Made by a program: the position numbers and the translations under genes. The notes beneath the pieces are model-generated. The model did no database searches, was not told the DNA's origin, and saw nothing but the letters and a program-made list of their open reading frames with translations. Below, piece after piece: positions 9,631-19,393 of a stretch of 64,000 nucleotides of DNA (the first letter of the stretch is position 1; every line of letters starts with the position of its first letter). Origin of the DNA: Halomonas sp. A11-A (GTDB taxonomy: Bacteria > Pseudomonadota > Gammaproteobacteria > Pseudomonadales > Halomonadaceae); the NCBI RefSeq assembly GCF_003182195.1, contig NZ_QGTM01000004.1, positions 140,620 to 204,619 of the forward strand. The letters are read 5' to 3'.

Positions 9631-10398
9631 TCAGCGGATGATGCCGCGGGTCGACGCCTCGATGGAGGCGGCAAAGGTCTCGGTCTCGGCCAGGGCGAAG
9701 CGCGTGCGGATCTCGGCCAGCGCCTGCTCCACGGTGAGCCCCTGGCGATAGACCAGCTTGTAGGCCTCGCCGAGGGCCCGGAGGGCCTCCTTCGAGAAGC
9801 CGCGACGCTTGAGCCCCACCAGGTTGAGGCCATGGACCTGGGCCGGGTTGCCGTTGATCATCACGTAGGCCGGGGTGTCCTTGGTGATGATGGAGCCGCC
9901 GCCGGCCATGGCGTGGGTGCCGAAGTGGCAGAACTGGTGCACCGCGGAGAGCCCGCCGAGGATGGCGAAGTCCCCCAGCTTGACGTGGCCCGCCAGGGTC
10001 ACCTGGTTGGCCAGGATGCAGTCGTTGCCGATCACGCAGTCGTGGCCCACGTGCGCATAGGCCATGAAGAGGTTGCGCGAGCCGATGGTGGTCTCGCCGC
10101 GGTCCTGGACGGTGCCGCGATGCAGGGTCACCCCCTCGCGGATCACGTTGTCGTCGCCCATCACCAGCCGGGTGGGCTCTCCGGCGTACTTCTTGTCCTG
10201 GCAATCCTCGCCCACCGAGGCGAACTGGAAGATGCGCGTGCGCGCCCCCAGCACCGTGGGCCCCTTGATCACCACATGGGAACCGATCCGGCTACCGGGG
10301 CCGATCTCCACGTCGGGCCCGATCACCGTGAAGGGGCCCACCTCGACGTCATCGGCGAGGCGCGCGGCGGGGTCGACGAGGGCAGTGGGGTGAATCAA
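9631..10398 (-). CDS. lpxA: UDP-N-acetylglucosamine acyltransferase
   Basis: First enzyme of lipid A synthesis: transfers a 3-hydroxyacyl chain from ACP to UDP-GlcNAc. The 255-residue protein is a left-handed beta-helix built of hexapeptide repeats ([19 protein letters not shown] and so on). The catalytic histidine is in [14 protein letters not shown], and a helical C-terminal domain follows. The start is an unusual TTG (TTGATTCACCCCACT, read as MIHPT) that overlaps the fabZ stop as TTGA. Homologues begin with M-I/D...HPTA, so no other start fits. Confidence 0.95.
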   Translation of the reverse strand: MIHPTALVDPAARLADDVEVGPFTVIGPDVEIGPGSRIGSHVVIKGPTVLGARTRIFQFASVGEDCQDKKYAGEPTRLVMGDDNVIREGVTLHRGTVQDRGETTIGSRNLFMAYAHVGHDCVIGNDCILANQVTLAGHVKLGDFAILGGLSAVHQFCHFGTHAMAGGGSIITKDTPAYVMINGNPAQVHGLNLVGLKRRGFSKEALRALGEAYKLVYRQGLTVEQALAEIRTRFALAETETFAASIEASTRGIIR

Positions 10399-10838
10399 GC
10401 GACCTTCCTCTCGGCACAGATGATCTCGGCCTCGCAGGCCAGCTCGCCGTCGACGGTGGCCTTGCAGGCAAACTTCCAGATGCCGCGCTTCTCGCGGATC
10501 ACGTCGGCGCGCAGCTGCAGCCGGTCACCGGGCATCACCGGGCGCTTGAAGCGCACGTTGTCGCTGCCCACCAGGTAGTAGACATAGCCGTCGGCGGGCA
10601 GCTTGTTGACGGTCTTGAAGCCGAGGATGCCACAGGCCTGGGCCAGCGCCTCCACCACCAGCACGCCGGGCATGATGGGGTGATGGGGAAAGTGGCCATT
10701 GAAGAACGGCTCGTTGATGCTGACATTCTTGTAGGCGACGATGGATTCGCCGAGGTTCAGCTCAGTGACCCTGTCCACCAGCAGAAAGGGGTAGCGGTGG
10801 GGCAGATAGTCTCGAATCTCGTTGATGTCCATTACCAT
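10395..10838 (-). CDS. fabZ: 3-hydroxyacyl-ACP dehydratase FabZ
   Basis: Removes water from 3-hydroxyacyl-ACP in fatty acid elongation and so competes with LpxA for hydroxymyristoyl-ACP; the two genes overlap here. The 147-residue hot-dog protein has [19 protein letters not shown] at its start, the catalytic His in [13 protein letters not shown] and the Glu in [12 protein letters not shown]. Three in-frame starts exist (GTG 10844, ATG 10838, ATG 10832). I prefer 10838 because AGAGG lies 8 bases before it. Confidence 0.95.
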   Translation of the reverse strand: MVMDINEIRDYLPHRYPFLLVDRVTELNLGESIVAYKNVSINEPFFNGHFPHHPIMPGVLVVEALAQACGILGFKTVNKLPADGYVYYLVGSDNVRFKRPVMPGDRLQLRADVIREKRGIWKFACKATVDGELACEAEIICAERKVA

Positions 10839-10919
10839 CGTCACAACCTCTGAAGTGTCGGAAGCCCCGCCGTCCCGGCGGGTGCGAGCCGACGGCGCAG
10901 GCCGTCGGACAGACGGAGG

Positions 10920-10947
10920 ATTATAGCGCCCCGGGCGCGGCCCTCAA
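10920..10947 (-). promoter_or_regulatory. Probable sigma-70 promoter for fabZ-lpxA-lpxB-rnhB
   Basis: On the minus strand, TTGAGG (10942-10947), a 16-base spacer, then a perfect TATAAT (10920-10925). The -35 overlaps the end of lpxD. This would let fabZ and the genes after it be transcribed independently of bamA-skp-lpxD. Confidence 0.6.
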
Positions 10948-11981
10948 CCGTCACGCCCCTTCTCGAGACGCGAGAGCCGCTTGGCGATGTCGTCGAGCTG
11001 CTTGAAGCGCACCGCGTTCTTGCGCCACTGGGCGTTCTTCATGGTGCCGGTGCCGGAGGAGTAGACCCCGGGCTCGGTGATGGAGTTGGTCACCAGGCTC
11101 ATGCCGGTGACCTGGACCCCGTCGCAGATCGTCAGGTGGCCGGAGAGCCCCACGCCACCGCCCAGCATGCAGTGCCTGCCTACCTTGGTGGAGCCGGCGA
11201 TGCCCACGCAGCCGGCCAGGGCGCTATGGTCGCCGATCTGCACGTTGTGGGCGATCTGCACCTGACTGTCGATCTTGACGTCGTGGCCGATGACGGTGTC
11301 GCCGAGAGCACCGCGGTCGATGCTCGAACAGCTGCCCACCTCGACGTCATCGCCCAACACCACGCCGCCGAGCTGGGCGATCTTGTGCCAGCGCGTCCCG
11401 TCGTGGGCGAAGCCGAAGCCGTCGCCGCCGATCACGCAGCCGCTGTGCAGGATGGCGCGCTTGCCCACCACCACGCCGTGGCAGACGGTGGTGTTGGCGT
11501 GGAGCCGGGAGCCGGCACCGATGACGCTGTCGGCCCCCACCACGGCGCCGGGGCCGACGATCACGTCGTCGCCCAGGGTCACGCCCGCCTCGATCACGGC
11601 GTTGGGCCCGATCTCGACCCGCTCGCCCAGCCTCGCGGAGGGATCCACCGCCGCCGAGGCGTGCACCCCGGCGGGCTCGCGCCCCGCCAGGGGGTCGAAG
11701 AGACGAGAGAGCGCCGCATAGCCCAGATAGGGGTTGTCGAGCTCCAGGCGCGCCGTGGGGCAGGTTTCGCCGTGTTGGGGGTGTAGCAGCACCGCCGCGG
11801 CCCGGGTCTCCGGCAGGTCCTTGAGATAGGCGCGGTTGGCCAGGAAGGCCATCTGATCCGGGCCTGCCTCCCTGAGGGTGGCCAGCCCACTGACCCGGCG
11901 GTCGGCGTCACCGACCAGCCGGGCGCCCAGGCGCTCGGCGATGTCGGCAAGGGTGAGGGTCGGGGTGTCGCGTCGGGTCAT
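10944..11981 (-). CDS. lpxD: UDP-3-O-acylglucosamine N-acyltransferase
   Basis: Third step of lipid A synthesis: adds the second hydroxyacyl chain to UDP-3-O-acylglucosamine. The 345-residue protein has the N-terminal uridine-binding domain (LTLADIAERLGARLVGD, residues 8-24), then hexapeptide repeats, with the catalytic histidine in DSQVQIAHNVQIGDHSALAG, and a C-terminal helix. It lies after skp and before fabZ, the conserved bamA-skp-lpxD-fabZ-lpxA-lpxB order. Confidence 0.97.
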   Translation of the reverse strand: MTRRDTPTLTLADIAERLGARLVGDADRRVSGLATLREAGPDQMAFLANRAYLKDLPETRAAAVLLHPQHGETCPTARLELDNPYLGYAALSRLFDPLAGREPAGVHASAAVDPSARLGERVEIGPNAVIEAGVTLGDDVIVGPGAVVGADSVIGAGSRLHANTTVCHGVVVGKRAILHSGCVIGGDGFGFAHDGTRWHKIAQLGGVVLGDDVEVGSCSSIDRGALGDTVIGHDVKIDSQVQIAHNVQIGDHSALAGCVGIAGSTKVGRHCMLGGGVGLSGHLTICDGVQVTGMSLVTNSITEPGVYSSGTGTMKNAQWRKNAVRFKQLDDIAKRLSRLEKGRDG

Positions 11982-12004
11982 GGCTTGGGTCCGCTGGTGC
12001 CGGC

Positions 12005-12487
12005 TCAGAACAGGGAGTTGAGGATCTGGGTCACTTCGCCGGTCAGGTCGGGCAGATCCTGGTTGGCGTGCAGCACGCCCTGGGGCTCGACGAGCACATC
12101 GATGCCGTGGCGAGCGATCACCTGCTCGACGGCCTGCTCGAGCCGCGACTCGGCATTGCTCAGGAAGCGCTGCTCGGCCTCCTGCTGGGCCTGCATCATC
12201 TCGCCGACCAGGCGGTTGAGCTCGGACGCCTTGCGGTTGGCCTCCTGGCGCTCACTGTCGGTGAGGCTGCTGGCGCGCTGCTGCAGCTGGGAGAGCTCCT
12301 GGTCCAGCGCCTGGGCCTGGCGCTGCTGGCTGCCGATGCGGCTCTCCAGCTCGCTCATGGAACGCTGGGCGGCATCGGTCTGCATCAGCGCCCGGCGCCA
12401 GTCCAGCACGGCCACCTCGGCGGCCTGGGCGGGCAGGGCCAGGGCGGCCAGCAGTACGAGACTCAGGGCAGCGGTCAATCTACGCAT
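12005..12487 (-). CDS. skp: Periplasmic chaperone Skp/OmpH
   Basis: Holds unfolded outer-membrane proteins in the periplasm for delivery to BamA. The 160-residue precursor has a clear signal peptide (MRRLTAALSLVLLAALALPAQA, cleaved after AQA). The mature protein is mostly a charged helical coiled coil (ESRIGSQQRQAQALDQELSQ and onward), matching the tentacles of Skp, with a short C-terminal beta segment (HGIDVLVEPQGVLHAN). It lies directly after bamA, 60 bases away. Confidence 0.93.
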   Translation of the reverse strand: MRRLTAALSLVLLAALALPAQAAEVAVLDWRRALMQTDAAQRSMSELESRIGSQQRQAQALDQELSQLQQRASSLTDSERQEANRKASELNRLVGEMMQAQQEAEQRFLSNAESRLEQAVEQVIARHGIDVLVEPQGVLHANQDLPDLTGEVTQILNSLF

Positions 12488-12547
12488 GTCGAACTCCTTG
12501 ACGGGCCGCCGCGTGGCGGCCCGGCGTTGCTCAGGGGCTGGCCGGAA

Positions 12548-14887
12548 TCAGAAGGTCTGACCCAGCGAGAACTGGAAGAACTGGGTGTCGTCGCCGCTCT
12601 CGTCGTTGAGCGGCTCGGCGATGCTGAAGGTGAGCGGGCCCACCGGCGTCAGCCAGGAGAGCCCCACGCCGACGCTGTAGCGCAGGTCGCCCAGGTCCAC
12701 CCCGGAGCTGCAGTTCGAGGTGCCGGTCTCGGTGGCATAGCAGTCGGTGAGGAAGGTGTTGCCCGCATCCAGGAACAGCGAGGTCTGCAGGGAGCGGCGA
12801 TCCTCGATGAAGGGCAGCGGGAAAAGCAGCTCGGCACTGCCCTGCATCAGCACGTTGCCGCCCAGGGTGCGGTCGCGCCCGCCGGATTCCGGCGGCGTGG
12901 TGCGCTGGCCCAGGGTGTTGGCGGTGAAGCCGCGCACCGAGCCGAGGCCGCCGGCGTAGAAGTTCTCGTAGAAGGGATAGGGGTCGTTGCCGACCACGTC
13001 GGCATAGCCCACCTCGCCGCTGAACTTAAGCCCCCAGTCGTGGTTGTCGTCGAGGGGGAAGAGCTGGCGGGCCTGGGCGCGCAGCTTGTAGTACTCAGCA
13101 TCGCTGCCGGGCACCGCGGTCTCCAGCGACAGGCGCTGATAGTTGCCGGCGGTGGGCATGATACCGCGGTTGAGGTTGTTGCGGGTCCAGCTGGCGGTCA
13201 GCTTCAGGGATTGCGCATCGTCCCCCTGCTCCTCGACGTAGCGGGTGATCTCCTGGGCGGTATCGCGGTAGGTCTTGACCGTCAGGTCCTCCACCGCGGT
13301 GCCGAAGTTGAGCCGGGTGATCTCGTTGATCGGATAGCCGAAGTTGATCCCCGCGCCGTAGGCGTCGGTGGAGTAGGTGGAGATGTCGGAGTCCTCGTAA
13401 TCGGTCTCGCGGTAGTACAGGTTGTAGCCGCGGGAGATGCCGTCGAGGGTCCAGTAGGGGTCGGTAAAACCGAAGTTGAGGCTGGTGAAGGTATCACTGC
13501 GCTGGGCGCCGATGTTCACCCGGTTGCCGGTGCCCAGGAAGTTGTTCTGGGCGAGGCCCAAGCCGTAGATCACCCCGGCGCTCTGGGAGAAGCCGACGCT
13601 GGCGGAGATCGAGCCGGAGGGCTGCTCCTCCACGGTGTAGGTGACATCGAGCTTGTCCGGCTCGCCGGCCACGGGCCGGGTCTCCACGTCCACCTGGCGG
13701 AAGAAGCCGAGGCGCTCCAGGCGCTGACGGGACTGGGTGATCGACTGGGTCGAGGCGGGCGCCCCCTCCAGCTGGATCATCTCCCGGCGCAGTACCTCGT
13801 CCTGGGTGGTGGTGTTGCCGATGAACTCGATGCGGCGTACGTAGGCGCGGCGCCCGGCATCGACCCGGAAGACGAGGTCCACGGTGTCGCCGGACGCAGA
13901 AACCTCGGGGATGCCGTCGACGCTGGCGAAGGCGAAGCCCTCGGCGCCCAGGCGCGCGCGCAGCGCCTCGGAGGAGGCGGTCACGTCGCTGCGTGAGAAG
14001 ACCTGACCGGGTGCCACCTTGAGCAGGTCGCGGGCCTCGCGCTCGCTGATCTGCAAGTCGCCCACGAAGCGCACGTCGCCGATGCGGTACTGGCGGCCCT
14101 CGTCGACGTTGACGGTGATGAAGATCTGCGACTTGTCCGGGCTGATCGAGACCTGGGTCGACTCGACGTTGAAGTTGACGTAGCCGCGGTCCAGGTAGAA
14201 GGAGCGCAGGCGCTCGAGATCGCCGGCCAGCGCCTCGCGGGAGTACTCGTCCCGGGAGAACCAGCCGAAGATGCGGCCGGGGCGGTCGTTGAGCTCGAAG
14301 ACGTCGCGCAGGGTGTCGTCGTCGAAGGCGCGGTTGCCGACGAGGTTGATCTGGCGGATGCGCGCCACGGCGCCCTCGTTGATCTCCACGTCGACCTGCA
14401 CGCGGCCCTCGTCGATCTCGCGCACGCTGGTCGCGATGGTGGCGCTGTAGCGCCCCTGCCCCTGGTAGACGCCCTCCAGCTCGCGCTGGATCTCCTCCAG
14501 GGTGGAGAGCTGCAGCACCTCGCCCTCGGCGAGGCCGGCCTGGCGCAGGCCCTGGCGCAGCTCATCGTCACCGATGCGGCGGTTGCCGCTGATGTTGAGA
14601 CGGCTGATGGTGGGTCGCTCCACCACCTGGATGATCAGCACGTCGCCATCCCGGGCGAGGCTGATATCCTCGAACAGGCCGGTGGCAAACAGGCTGCGGG
14701 TCGCCTCGGCCAGCTCGCGGTCATCGACGCGGTCGCGAGCACTGACGGGAAAGGCGTTGAAGACGGAGGCGGCGGAGACTCGCTGCAGGCCTTCCACACG
14801 AATGTCCGAAACCTCGAAGGGTTGGGCCTGGGCCGTCCCGGCCCCGACGAGCAGCAGTGCCGCCAGTCCGATGGTCTTGATTCTCAT
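12548..14887 (-). CDS. bamA: Outer-membrane protein assembly factor BamA
   Basis: Core of the BAM complex that folds beta-barrels into the outer membrane. The 779-residue precursor starts MRIKTIGLAALLLVGAGTAQA (signal peptide). Five POTRA domains follow (first: FEVSDIRVEGLQRVSAASVF), then the Omp85 barrel with LGSVRGFTANTLGQR, the conserved loop-6 VRGF motif. The terminal strand ends in phenylalanine (FFQFSLGQTF), as expected of a barrel. I used the ATG at 14887 because the upstream in-frame extension lacks a signal peptide and overlaps the promoter. Confidence 0.97.
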   Translation of the reverse strand: MRIKTIGLAALLLVGAGTAQAQPFEVSDIRVEGLQRVSAASVFNAFPVSARDRVDDRELAEATRSLFATGLFEDISLARDGDVLIIQVVERPTISRLNISGNRRIGDDELRQGLRQAGLAEGEVLQLSTLEEIQRELEGVYQGQGRYSATIATSVREIDEGRVQVDVEINEGAVARIRQINLVGNRAFDDDTLRDVFELNDRPGRIFGWFSRDEYSREALAGDLERLRSFYLDRGYVNFNVESTQVSISPDKSQIFITVNVDEGRQYRIGDVRFVGDLQISEREARDLLKVAPGQVFSRSDVTASSEALRARLGAEGFAFASVDGIPEVSASGDTVDLVFRVDAGRRAYVRRIEFIGNTTTQDEVLRREMIQLEGAPASTQSITQSRQRLERLGFFRQVDVETRPVAGEPDKLDVTYTVEEQPSGSISASVGFSQSAGVIYGLGLAQNNFLGTGNRVNIGAQRSDTFTSLNFGFTDPYWTLDGISRGYNLYYRETDYEDSDISTYSTDAYGAGINFGYPINEITRLNFGTAVEDLTVKTYRDTAQEITRYVEEQGDDAQSLKLTASWTRNNLNRGIMPTAGNYQRLSLETAVPGSDAEYYKLRAQARQLFPLDDNHDWGLKFSGEVGYADVVGNDPYPFYENFYAGGLGSVRGFTANTLGQRTTPPESGGRDRTLGGNVLMQGSAELLFPLPFIEDRRSLQTSLFLDAGNTFLTDCYATETGTSNCSSGVDLGDLRYSVGVGLSWLTPVGPLTFSIAEPLNDESGDDTQFFQFSLGQTF

Positions 14888-14935
14888 GCAGTCGATTCGC
14901 TCGCGTTGATCTGCCAAACCTGTCCAGACAGGCAC

Positions 14936-14963
14936 CTTATACATTTGTGCGGCTCGCTGACAA
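14936..14963 (-). promoter_or_regulatory. Probable sigma-70 promoter for bamA-skp-lpxD
   Basis: On the minus strand, TTGTCA (14958-14963), a 16-base spacer, then TATAAG (14936-14941), about 49 bases before the bamA ATG. No sigma-E box was recognised. A structured repeat copy starts about 35 bases upstream. Confidence 0.5.
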
Positions 14964-14999
14964 GGCGATTGCCACAGAGCAATCGCCGCTGCCATGCGC

Positions 15000-15118
15000 A
15001 AGGGGCGCCGGGGACAAGCCGAAGAGGGGGTCCGTGGACCAGGGATGGTCTAGGTAGCCCCCAGGGAGGGGTTCATGGCGCCCCCTCGCAGGCTTGTCGC
15101 CGGATCAGCCCCGGCGAG
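15000..15118 (-). repeat. Structured dispersed element, copy 3
   Basis: Minus-orientation copy between the rseP stop and the bamA promoter. In its own orientation the outer stem is ACAAGCC/GGCTTGT, the middle stem GAGGGGG/CCCCCTC and the inner hairpin GACCA-tccc-TGGTC. All three differ from other copies but still pair. The bulge is more diverged than in copies 2, 4, 5 and 6. Confidence 0.75.
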
Positions 15119-15145
15119 CAGGCAATAGCTCGTTCGGGCCTTGCG

Positions 15146-16504
15146 TCACCAGAGCCGCATCAGATCGAAATAGATCGCCATCAGCATCAGGGTCCCCACC
15201 AGCGCCAGGCCGATGCGCAGGCCGATCGCCTGGGCCTGCTCGGAGACCGGGCGGCCACGCACCACCTCCACGAAATAGTAGAGCAGGTGGCCGCCGTCGA
15301 GCACCGGGATCGGCAGCAGGTTGAGCACCGCCAGGCTGATGGAGAGATAGGCCAGGAAGCTGACGAAGCTCTCGAGTCCCGCCCGGGCCGAATCGCCCGA
15401 AATCTGGGCAATGGTGATCGGGCCCGAGAGGTTGGAGGGCGAGATCAGCCCCACCAGCATCTTGCGGATGGCATCCAGGGTCAGCAGGGTCATCTCGCCG
15501 GTGCGGGATACCGCCTCGCCCACTGCGGCCACGGGGCCGTAGCGGATCTCGCGGCGGTACTCCTCGGGCCACGCCACCGGCGCCACGCCGGCGCCGATGT
15601 AGCCGATGGTCACGCCTTCCTCCAGGGTGTTGCTGCCGGGGGTGATGGCCAGGCTCAGCCGCTCGCCGTCGCGCGCCACCTCGAGGGTCAGCACCTCGCC
15701 GGGGCTCGCCCGCACGATGTCGACGAAATGCATCCAGTCGTCCACCGGGGAGCCATCCACCGCCAGGATCTCGTCGCCGGCCTGGAGGCCGGCGGCGTCG
15801 GCCGCCTCCCCGGGCATCAGCTGGCCCAGCACCGCCGGGATGGGCGGGCGCCAGGGGGTCACGCCGAGGCTCGGCAGCGGCTGGGGCGGGTCCTGGCGCA
15901 CCAGCCAGTTCTCCACCGGCAGGCGATACTCGCGGGGCTCGGCGGTGGCGTCACTGCGGGCGTCGACGGTCAGCTCGCCGCTCATGCCGATGGCGGCCAC
16001 CAGCTTGAGATTGATCTCGTCCCAGGAGCGCACCGCCTCGCCCTGCACCGCGACGATCTCCTGGCCGGCGACGAGGCCGCCGCGCTCCGCCGGAGACCCC
16101 GGCTCGACGCTGCCGATCACCGGCGCCACCGTGGTGGTGCCGGCCACGAACAGCGCCCAGTAGGCGACAATGGCGAGCAGGAAGTTGGCCAGGGGGCCGG
16201 CGGCGACGATGGCGATCCGCTGCCACACCGTCTTGCGGTTGAAGGCCTGGTCAAGCTCGTCCTCGGGCACCGGGGCCTCGCGCTCATCGAGCATCTTGAC
16301 GTAGCCGCCCAGCGGGATGGCGGCCACGGCGAACTCGGTGCCATGGCGGTCGACGCGGGACCAGATCGGCGTGCCGAAGCCCACCGAGAAGCGCAGCACC
16401 CGGACGCCACAGCGCCTGGCCACCCAGAAGTGGCCGAACTCGTGGAAGGTGATCAACAGGCCCAGCACCACGATGACGGCCAGGATGTTCTGGATCAGGC
16501 CCAA
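15146..16504 (-). CDS. rseP: Site-2 intramembrane zinc metalloprotease RseP
   Basis: Inner-membrane protease that makes the second cut in the anti-sigma-E factor RseA and also clears signal peptide remnants. The 452-residue protein has the HExxH zinc motif in TFHEFGHFWVARRCGV at its N-terminus, two PDZ domains in the periplasmic part (around 110-310), and the third zinc ligand region NLLPIPVLDGGHLLYY near the C-terminus. Length matches E. coli (450). The start is a TTG at 16504 with AGGAGG 8 bases before it. The long open frame upstream of that is unrelated sequence from dxr. Confidence 0.95.
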   Translation of the reverse strand: MGLIQNILAVIVVLGLLITFHEFGHFWVARRCGVRVLRFSVGFGTPIWSRVDRHGTEFAVAAIPLGGYVKMLDEREAPVPEDELDQAFNRKTVWQRIAIVAAGPLANFLLAIVAYWALFVAGTTTVAPVIGSVEPGSPAERGGLVAGQEIVAVQGEAVRSWDEINLKLVAAIGMSGELTVDARSDATAEPREYRLPVENWLVRQDPPQPLPSLGVTPWRPPIPAVLGQLMPGEAADAAGLQAGDEILAVDGSPVDDWMHFVDIVRASPGEVLTLEVARDGERLSLAITPGSNTLEEGVTIGYIGAGVAPVAWPEEYRREIRYGPVAAVGEAVSRTGEMTLLTLDAIRKMLVGLISPSNLSGPITIAQISGDSARAGLESFVSFLAYLSISLAVLNLLPIPVLDGGHLLYYFVEVVRGRPVSEQAQAIGLRIGLALVGTLMLMAIYFDLMRLW

Positions 16505-16538
16505 GTCGCTCTCCTCCTGAAATCGGGTTGAAGTGGCA

Positions 16539-17744
16539 TCAGCGGCTCGCCAGCCAGCTCGCGGCGGCGCGGCGCGCGCGGGCATCGGCCTCCAGCACGG
16601 TCTCGAGGTCGCGCACGGCCTCGACCGGCTCGGCATCGCGCACCCGGGCGACCAGCTCGGCGATGCCGGTGAAGCCGAGGCGGCCCGCCAGGAAGGCCTC
16701 CACCGCCACCTCGTTGGCCGCATTGAGCACCGCCGGCGCCGTGCCCCCCGCGGCCATGGCCTCGCGAGCCAGGCGCAGGCAGGGGAAGGCGATCTCATCC
16801 GGCGCCTCGAAGTCGAGCCGGGCGACCTGGAAGAGATCCAGCGCCTCGACGCCGGCCTCGATGCGCTCCGGCCAGGCCAGCCCGTAGGCGATGGGGGTGC
16901 GCATGTCGGGGTTGCCCAGCTGGGCGATCACCGAGCCATCGCTGTAGGCGGCCATGGAGTGAATCACGCTCTGGGGGTGCACCACCACCTGCACCTGCTC
17001 CGGCCGGGCGTCGAACAGCCAGCATGCCTCGATCAGCTCCAACCCCTTGTTCATCAGAGTGGCGCTGTCCACCGAGATCTTGCGGCCCATGGACCAGTTG
17101 GGGTGGGCGCAGGCCTGCGCGGGCGTCACCTCGGCCAGCCGCTTGGGCGACCAGCCGCGGAAGGGGCCGCCGGAGGCGGTCAGCAGCAGCTGGGTCACGC
17201 CGTGGCGGGCGAGCCCCCCGCGATGCTCCACGGGTAGACACTGATAGATAGCATTGTGTTCGGAATCGATGGGCAGAAGGGTCGCGCCGCTCGTCGCCAC
17301 CGCCTCCATGAAGAGCGCCCCGGACATCACCAGGGCCTCCTTGTTGGCCAGCAGCACCCGCTTGCCGGCATGCACCGCGGCGAGCGTGGGCAGAAGCCCC
17401 GCGGCGCCGACGATGGCCGACATCACCACGTCCACCTCGCGCGCCTCGGCCACCGCCACCAGGGCCGCCGGGCCGGACGCGACCTCGGTCGCCACGCCGG
17501 CCTCGGCCAGGCTCGCCCGCAACCAGGCGGCGTCGCGCTCCTCGCCGAGCACCGCCACCGCGGGCCGGTGGACGAGGCAGAGCGCCAGCAGGGACTCCCG
17601 GGAGCGGTGGGCGGTCAACGCATGGACCCGGTAGCGCTCGGGGTGGCGGGCGATCACGTCTAGGGTGCTGGTGCCGATGGAGCCGGTGGCCCCCAGCACG
17701 GTGACCGCCTGGCGCCGCCGGGCGCCACGCTCTGCTGCGGCCAC
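16539..17744 (-). CDS. dxr: 1-deoxy-D-xylulose 5-phosphate reductoisomerase
   Basis: Makes methylerythritol phosphate, the committed step of the non-mevalonate isoprenoid pathway, with NADPH. The 401-residue protein has the nucleotide-binding [17 protein letters not shown] at its start, the metal and substrate residues in [15 protein letters not shown], the flexible loop [11 protein letters not shown] and [19 protein letters not shown]. The start is GTG at 17744, one base after the cdsA stop. A promoter between cdsA and dxr is unlikely. Confidence 0.96.
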   Translation of the reverse strand: MAAAERGARRRQAVTVLGATGSIGTSTLDVIARHPERYRVHALTAHRSRESLLALCLVHRPAVAVLGEERDAAWLRASLAEAGVATEVASGPAALVAVAEAREVDVVMSAIVGAAGLLPTLAAVHAGKRVLLANKEALVMSGALFMEAVATSGATLLPIDSEHNAIYQCLPVEHRGGLARHGVTQLLLTASGGPFRGWSPKRLAEVTPAQACAHPNWSMGRKISVDSATLMNKGLELIEACWLFDARPEQVQVVVHPQSVIHSMAAYSDGSVIAQLGNPDMRTPIAYGLAWPERIEAGVEALDLFQVARLDFEAPDEIAFPCLRLAREAMAAGGTAPAVLNAANEVAVEAFLAGRLGFTGIAELVARVRDAEPVEAVRDLETVLEADARARRAAASWLASR

Positions 17745-17745
17745 C

Positions 17746-18546
17746 CTAGAGCACCCCGAGCATCAGCAGGGCGAAAAGGGGCAGCGCCGCAGTGAGGCTG
17801 TCGATGCGGTCGAGCACGCCGCCATGGCCCGGCAGCAGCTGGCTGGAGTCCTTGATGCCGCGAAAGCGCTTGAGCATGCTCTCGAGCAGATCCCCCAGCA
17901 CCGAGACCAAGGTCACCACCAGGGTCGCCAGCAGCAGCGCCAGCCCGCCGCCGAGGCCGAGGCCCTGCCAGCTGGCGAAGATCAGGGCAAGCACGGCGGT
18001 GGCGACGAGGCCGCCGGCCACCCCCTCCCAGCTCTTGCCCGGGCTTACTCTGGGCGCCAGCTTGCGGCGGCCGAAGGCGCGGCCGGCGAAGTAGGCGCCG
18101 ATATCGGCACACCACACCAGCAGCAGCACGAAGAGCAGCCAGACGGCGCCGATATCGCGCAGCACGTTCAGCCCCACCCAGGCGGGGAGCAGCACCCAGA
18201 GCCCCATGGCCAGGCGCCGCGTGGACGACTGCCACTGCCCGGCGCGGGCGGGGTAGTGAACCACCCAGTAGAGGTTGGCCAGCCAGCCTGCCACGCCCAG
18301 CCACAGCGGCCATGCCATCAGGGCCCCACCGCTGAGCCACAGCATCAGCATCGCCATGCCCAGCACGGCCACCAGCATCAGCCGGTTGTCGAGGCGGCGA
18401 ATGCCCGCCAGGTTGGTCCATTCCCAGCCGGCCAACAGCACGATGGCCGCCGTGAAGAGGGCGAAGAGCCCGCCGGACAGGCCGAATAGGCCCGCCAGCA
18501 TCAGCGGCGCCAGCCAGGCCGCGGTGATGATGCGCTGTCTAAGCAC
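17746..18546 (-). CDS. cdsA: Phosphatidate cytidylyltransferase
   Basis: Makes CDP-diacylglycerol from phosphatidate and CTP, the branch point for all phospholipids, in the inner membrane. The 266-residue protein is strongly hydrophobic with several membrane helices and carries the CDS signature, seen here as [12 protein letters not shown] followed by [19 protein letters not shown] and [13 protein letters not shown]. It starts at a GTG that lies inside the last codons of uppS (8 bases of overlap), so the two are probably coupled. Confidence 0.96.
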   Translation of the reverse strand: MLRQRIITAAWLAPLMLAGLFGLSGGLFALFTAAIVLLAGWEWTNLAGIRRLDNRLMLVAVLGMAMLMLWLSGGALMAWPLWLGVAGWLANLYWVVHYPARAGQWQSSTRRLAMGLWVLLPAWVGLNVLRDIGAVWLLFVLLLVWCADIGAYFAGRAFGRRKLAPRVSPGKSWEGVAGGLVATAVLALIFASWQGLGLGGGLALLLATLVVTLVSVLGDLLESMLKRFRGIKDSSQLLPGHGGVLDRIDSLTAALPLFALLMLGVL

Positions 18547-19339
18547 CTTGTTGCGCCTCGATCTGCTCGTCGGTCATGCCGAAGCGCCGCTGGCGCCGCT
18601 GGAAGTCCTCCAGCGCCAGGTCGAAGGCGTCGGCGTCGAAGTCGGGCCACAGGCGTGGCGTGAAGTGGAGCTCGGCATAGGCCAGCTCCCAGAGGATGAA
18701 GTTGGAGATGCGCTGCTCGCCGCTGGTACGGATGCAGAGATCCACCGGCGCCACCCCGGCCAGGCTCAGCTGGCTAGCGAAAGCGGTCTCGTCGATGGCG
18801 GAGGGCGCAAGCTCGCCGGCGGCCACCCGCTCGGCGAGGCGGCGCGCCGCCCGGGTCAGGTCCCACTGGCCGCCATAGTTGGCGGCGATCACCAGGTGCA
18901 GCCGGGTGTTGTCGCGGGTCTTGGCCTCGGCCCGAGCGATGTGCTTCTGGATCGAGTCCGAGAAGGCCGAGAGGTCACCGATCACCGAGAGCCGGATGCC
19001 GTTCTGGTGGAGCTTGCTGACCTCGCGCTTCAGCGCCAGCAGGAACAGCTCCATCAGGGCGCTGACCTCGGCCCGGGGGCGCTTCCAGTTCTCGCTGGAG
19101 AAGGCGAACAGGGTGAGGGTCTCGACCCCGCGCTCGGCGGCACGCCGGATGGTGGCGCGCACCGCCTCCACGCCGGCATGGTGGCCACGCACGCCGGAGA
19201 GGCCGCGCGCCCGCGCCCAGCGGTTGTTGCCGTCCATGATGATCGCCACATGACGTGGCAGCGGCCCCCCCGGGGTGGCAGGCGTGCCCTCCGTGGCGCT
19301 GGAATCTGGGGTGAGCGGTGACGTCATGGGGTCTCGCAT
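18539..19339 (-). CDS. uppS: Undecaprenyl diphosphate synthase
   Basis: Adds eight isoprene units to farnesyl diphosphate in the cis configuration to make the lipid carrier for peptidoglycan and O antigen. The 266-residue protein has the family motifs HVAIIMDGNNRWARARG near residue 30, FAFSSENWKRP, and RTSGEQRISNFILWE near the C-terminus. The N-terminus has about 25 extra polar residues; the ATGs at 19339 and 19327 are both possible starts. It follows frr by 54 bases. Confidence 0.95.
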   Translation of the reverse strand: MRDPMTSPLTPDSSATEGTPATPGGPLPRHVAIIMDGNNRWARARGLSGVRGHHAGVEAVRATIRRAAERGVETLTLFAFSSENWKRPRAEVSALMELFLLALKREVSKLHQNGIRLSVIGDLSAFSDSIQKHIARAEAKTRDNTRLHLVIAANYGGQWDLTRAARRLAERVAAGELAPSAIDETAFASQLSLAGVAPVDLCIRTSGEQRISNFILWELAYAELHFTPRLWPDFDADAFDLALEDFQRRQRRFGMTDEQIEAQQGA

Positions 19340-19393
19340 CGGGGAGTGGACAGCGAAGGCAGGAGGCCGCCCTCCTGGCGGCCCCGGACTTGC

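Noticed and set aside
15146..16798. Longer rseP starting upstream of 16504
   Set aside because: The extra 98 residues are Arg/Ala-rich sequence read from the dxr region; the TTG with AGGAGG gives the correct family length.
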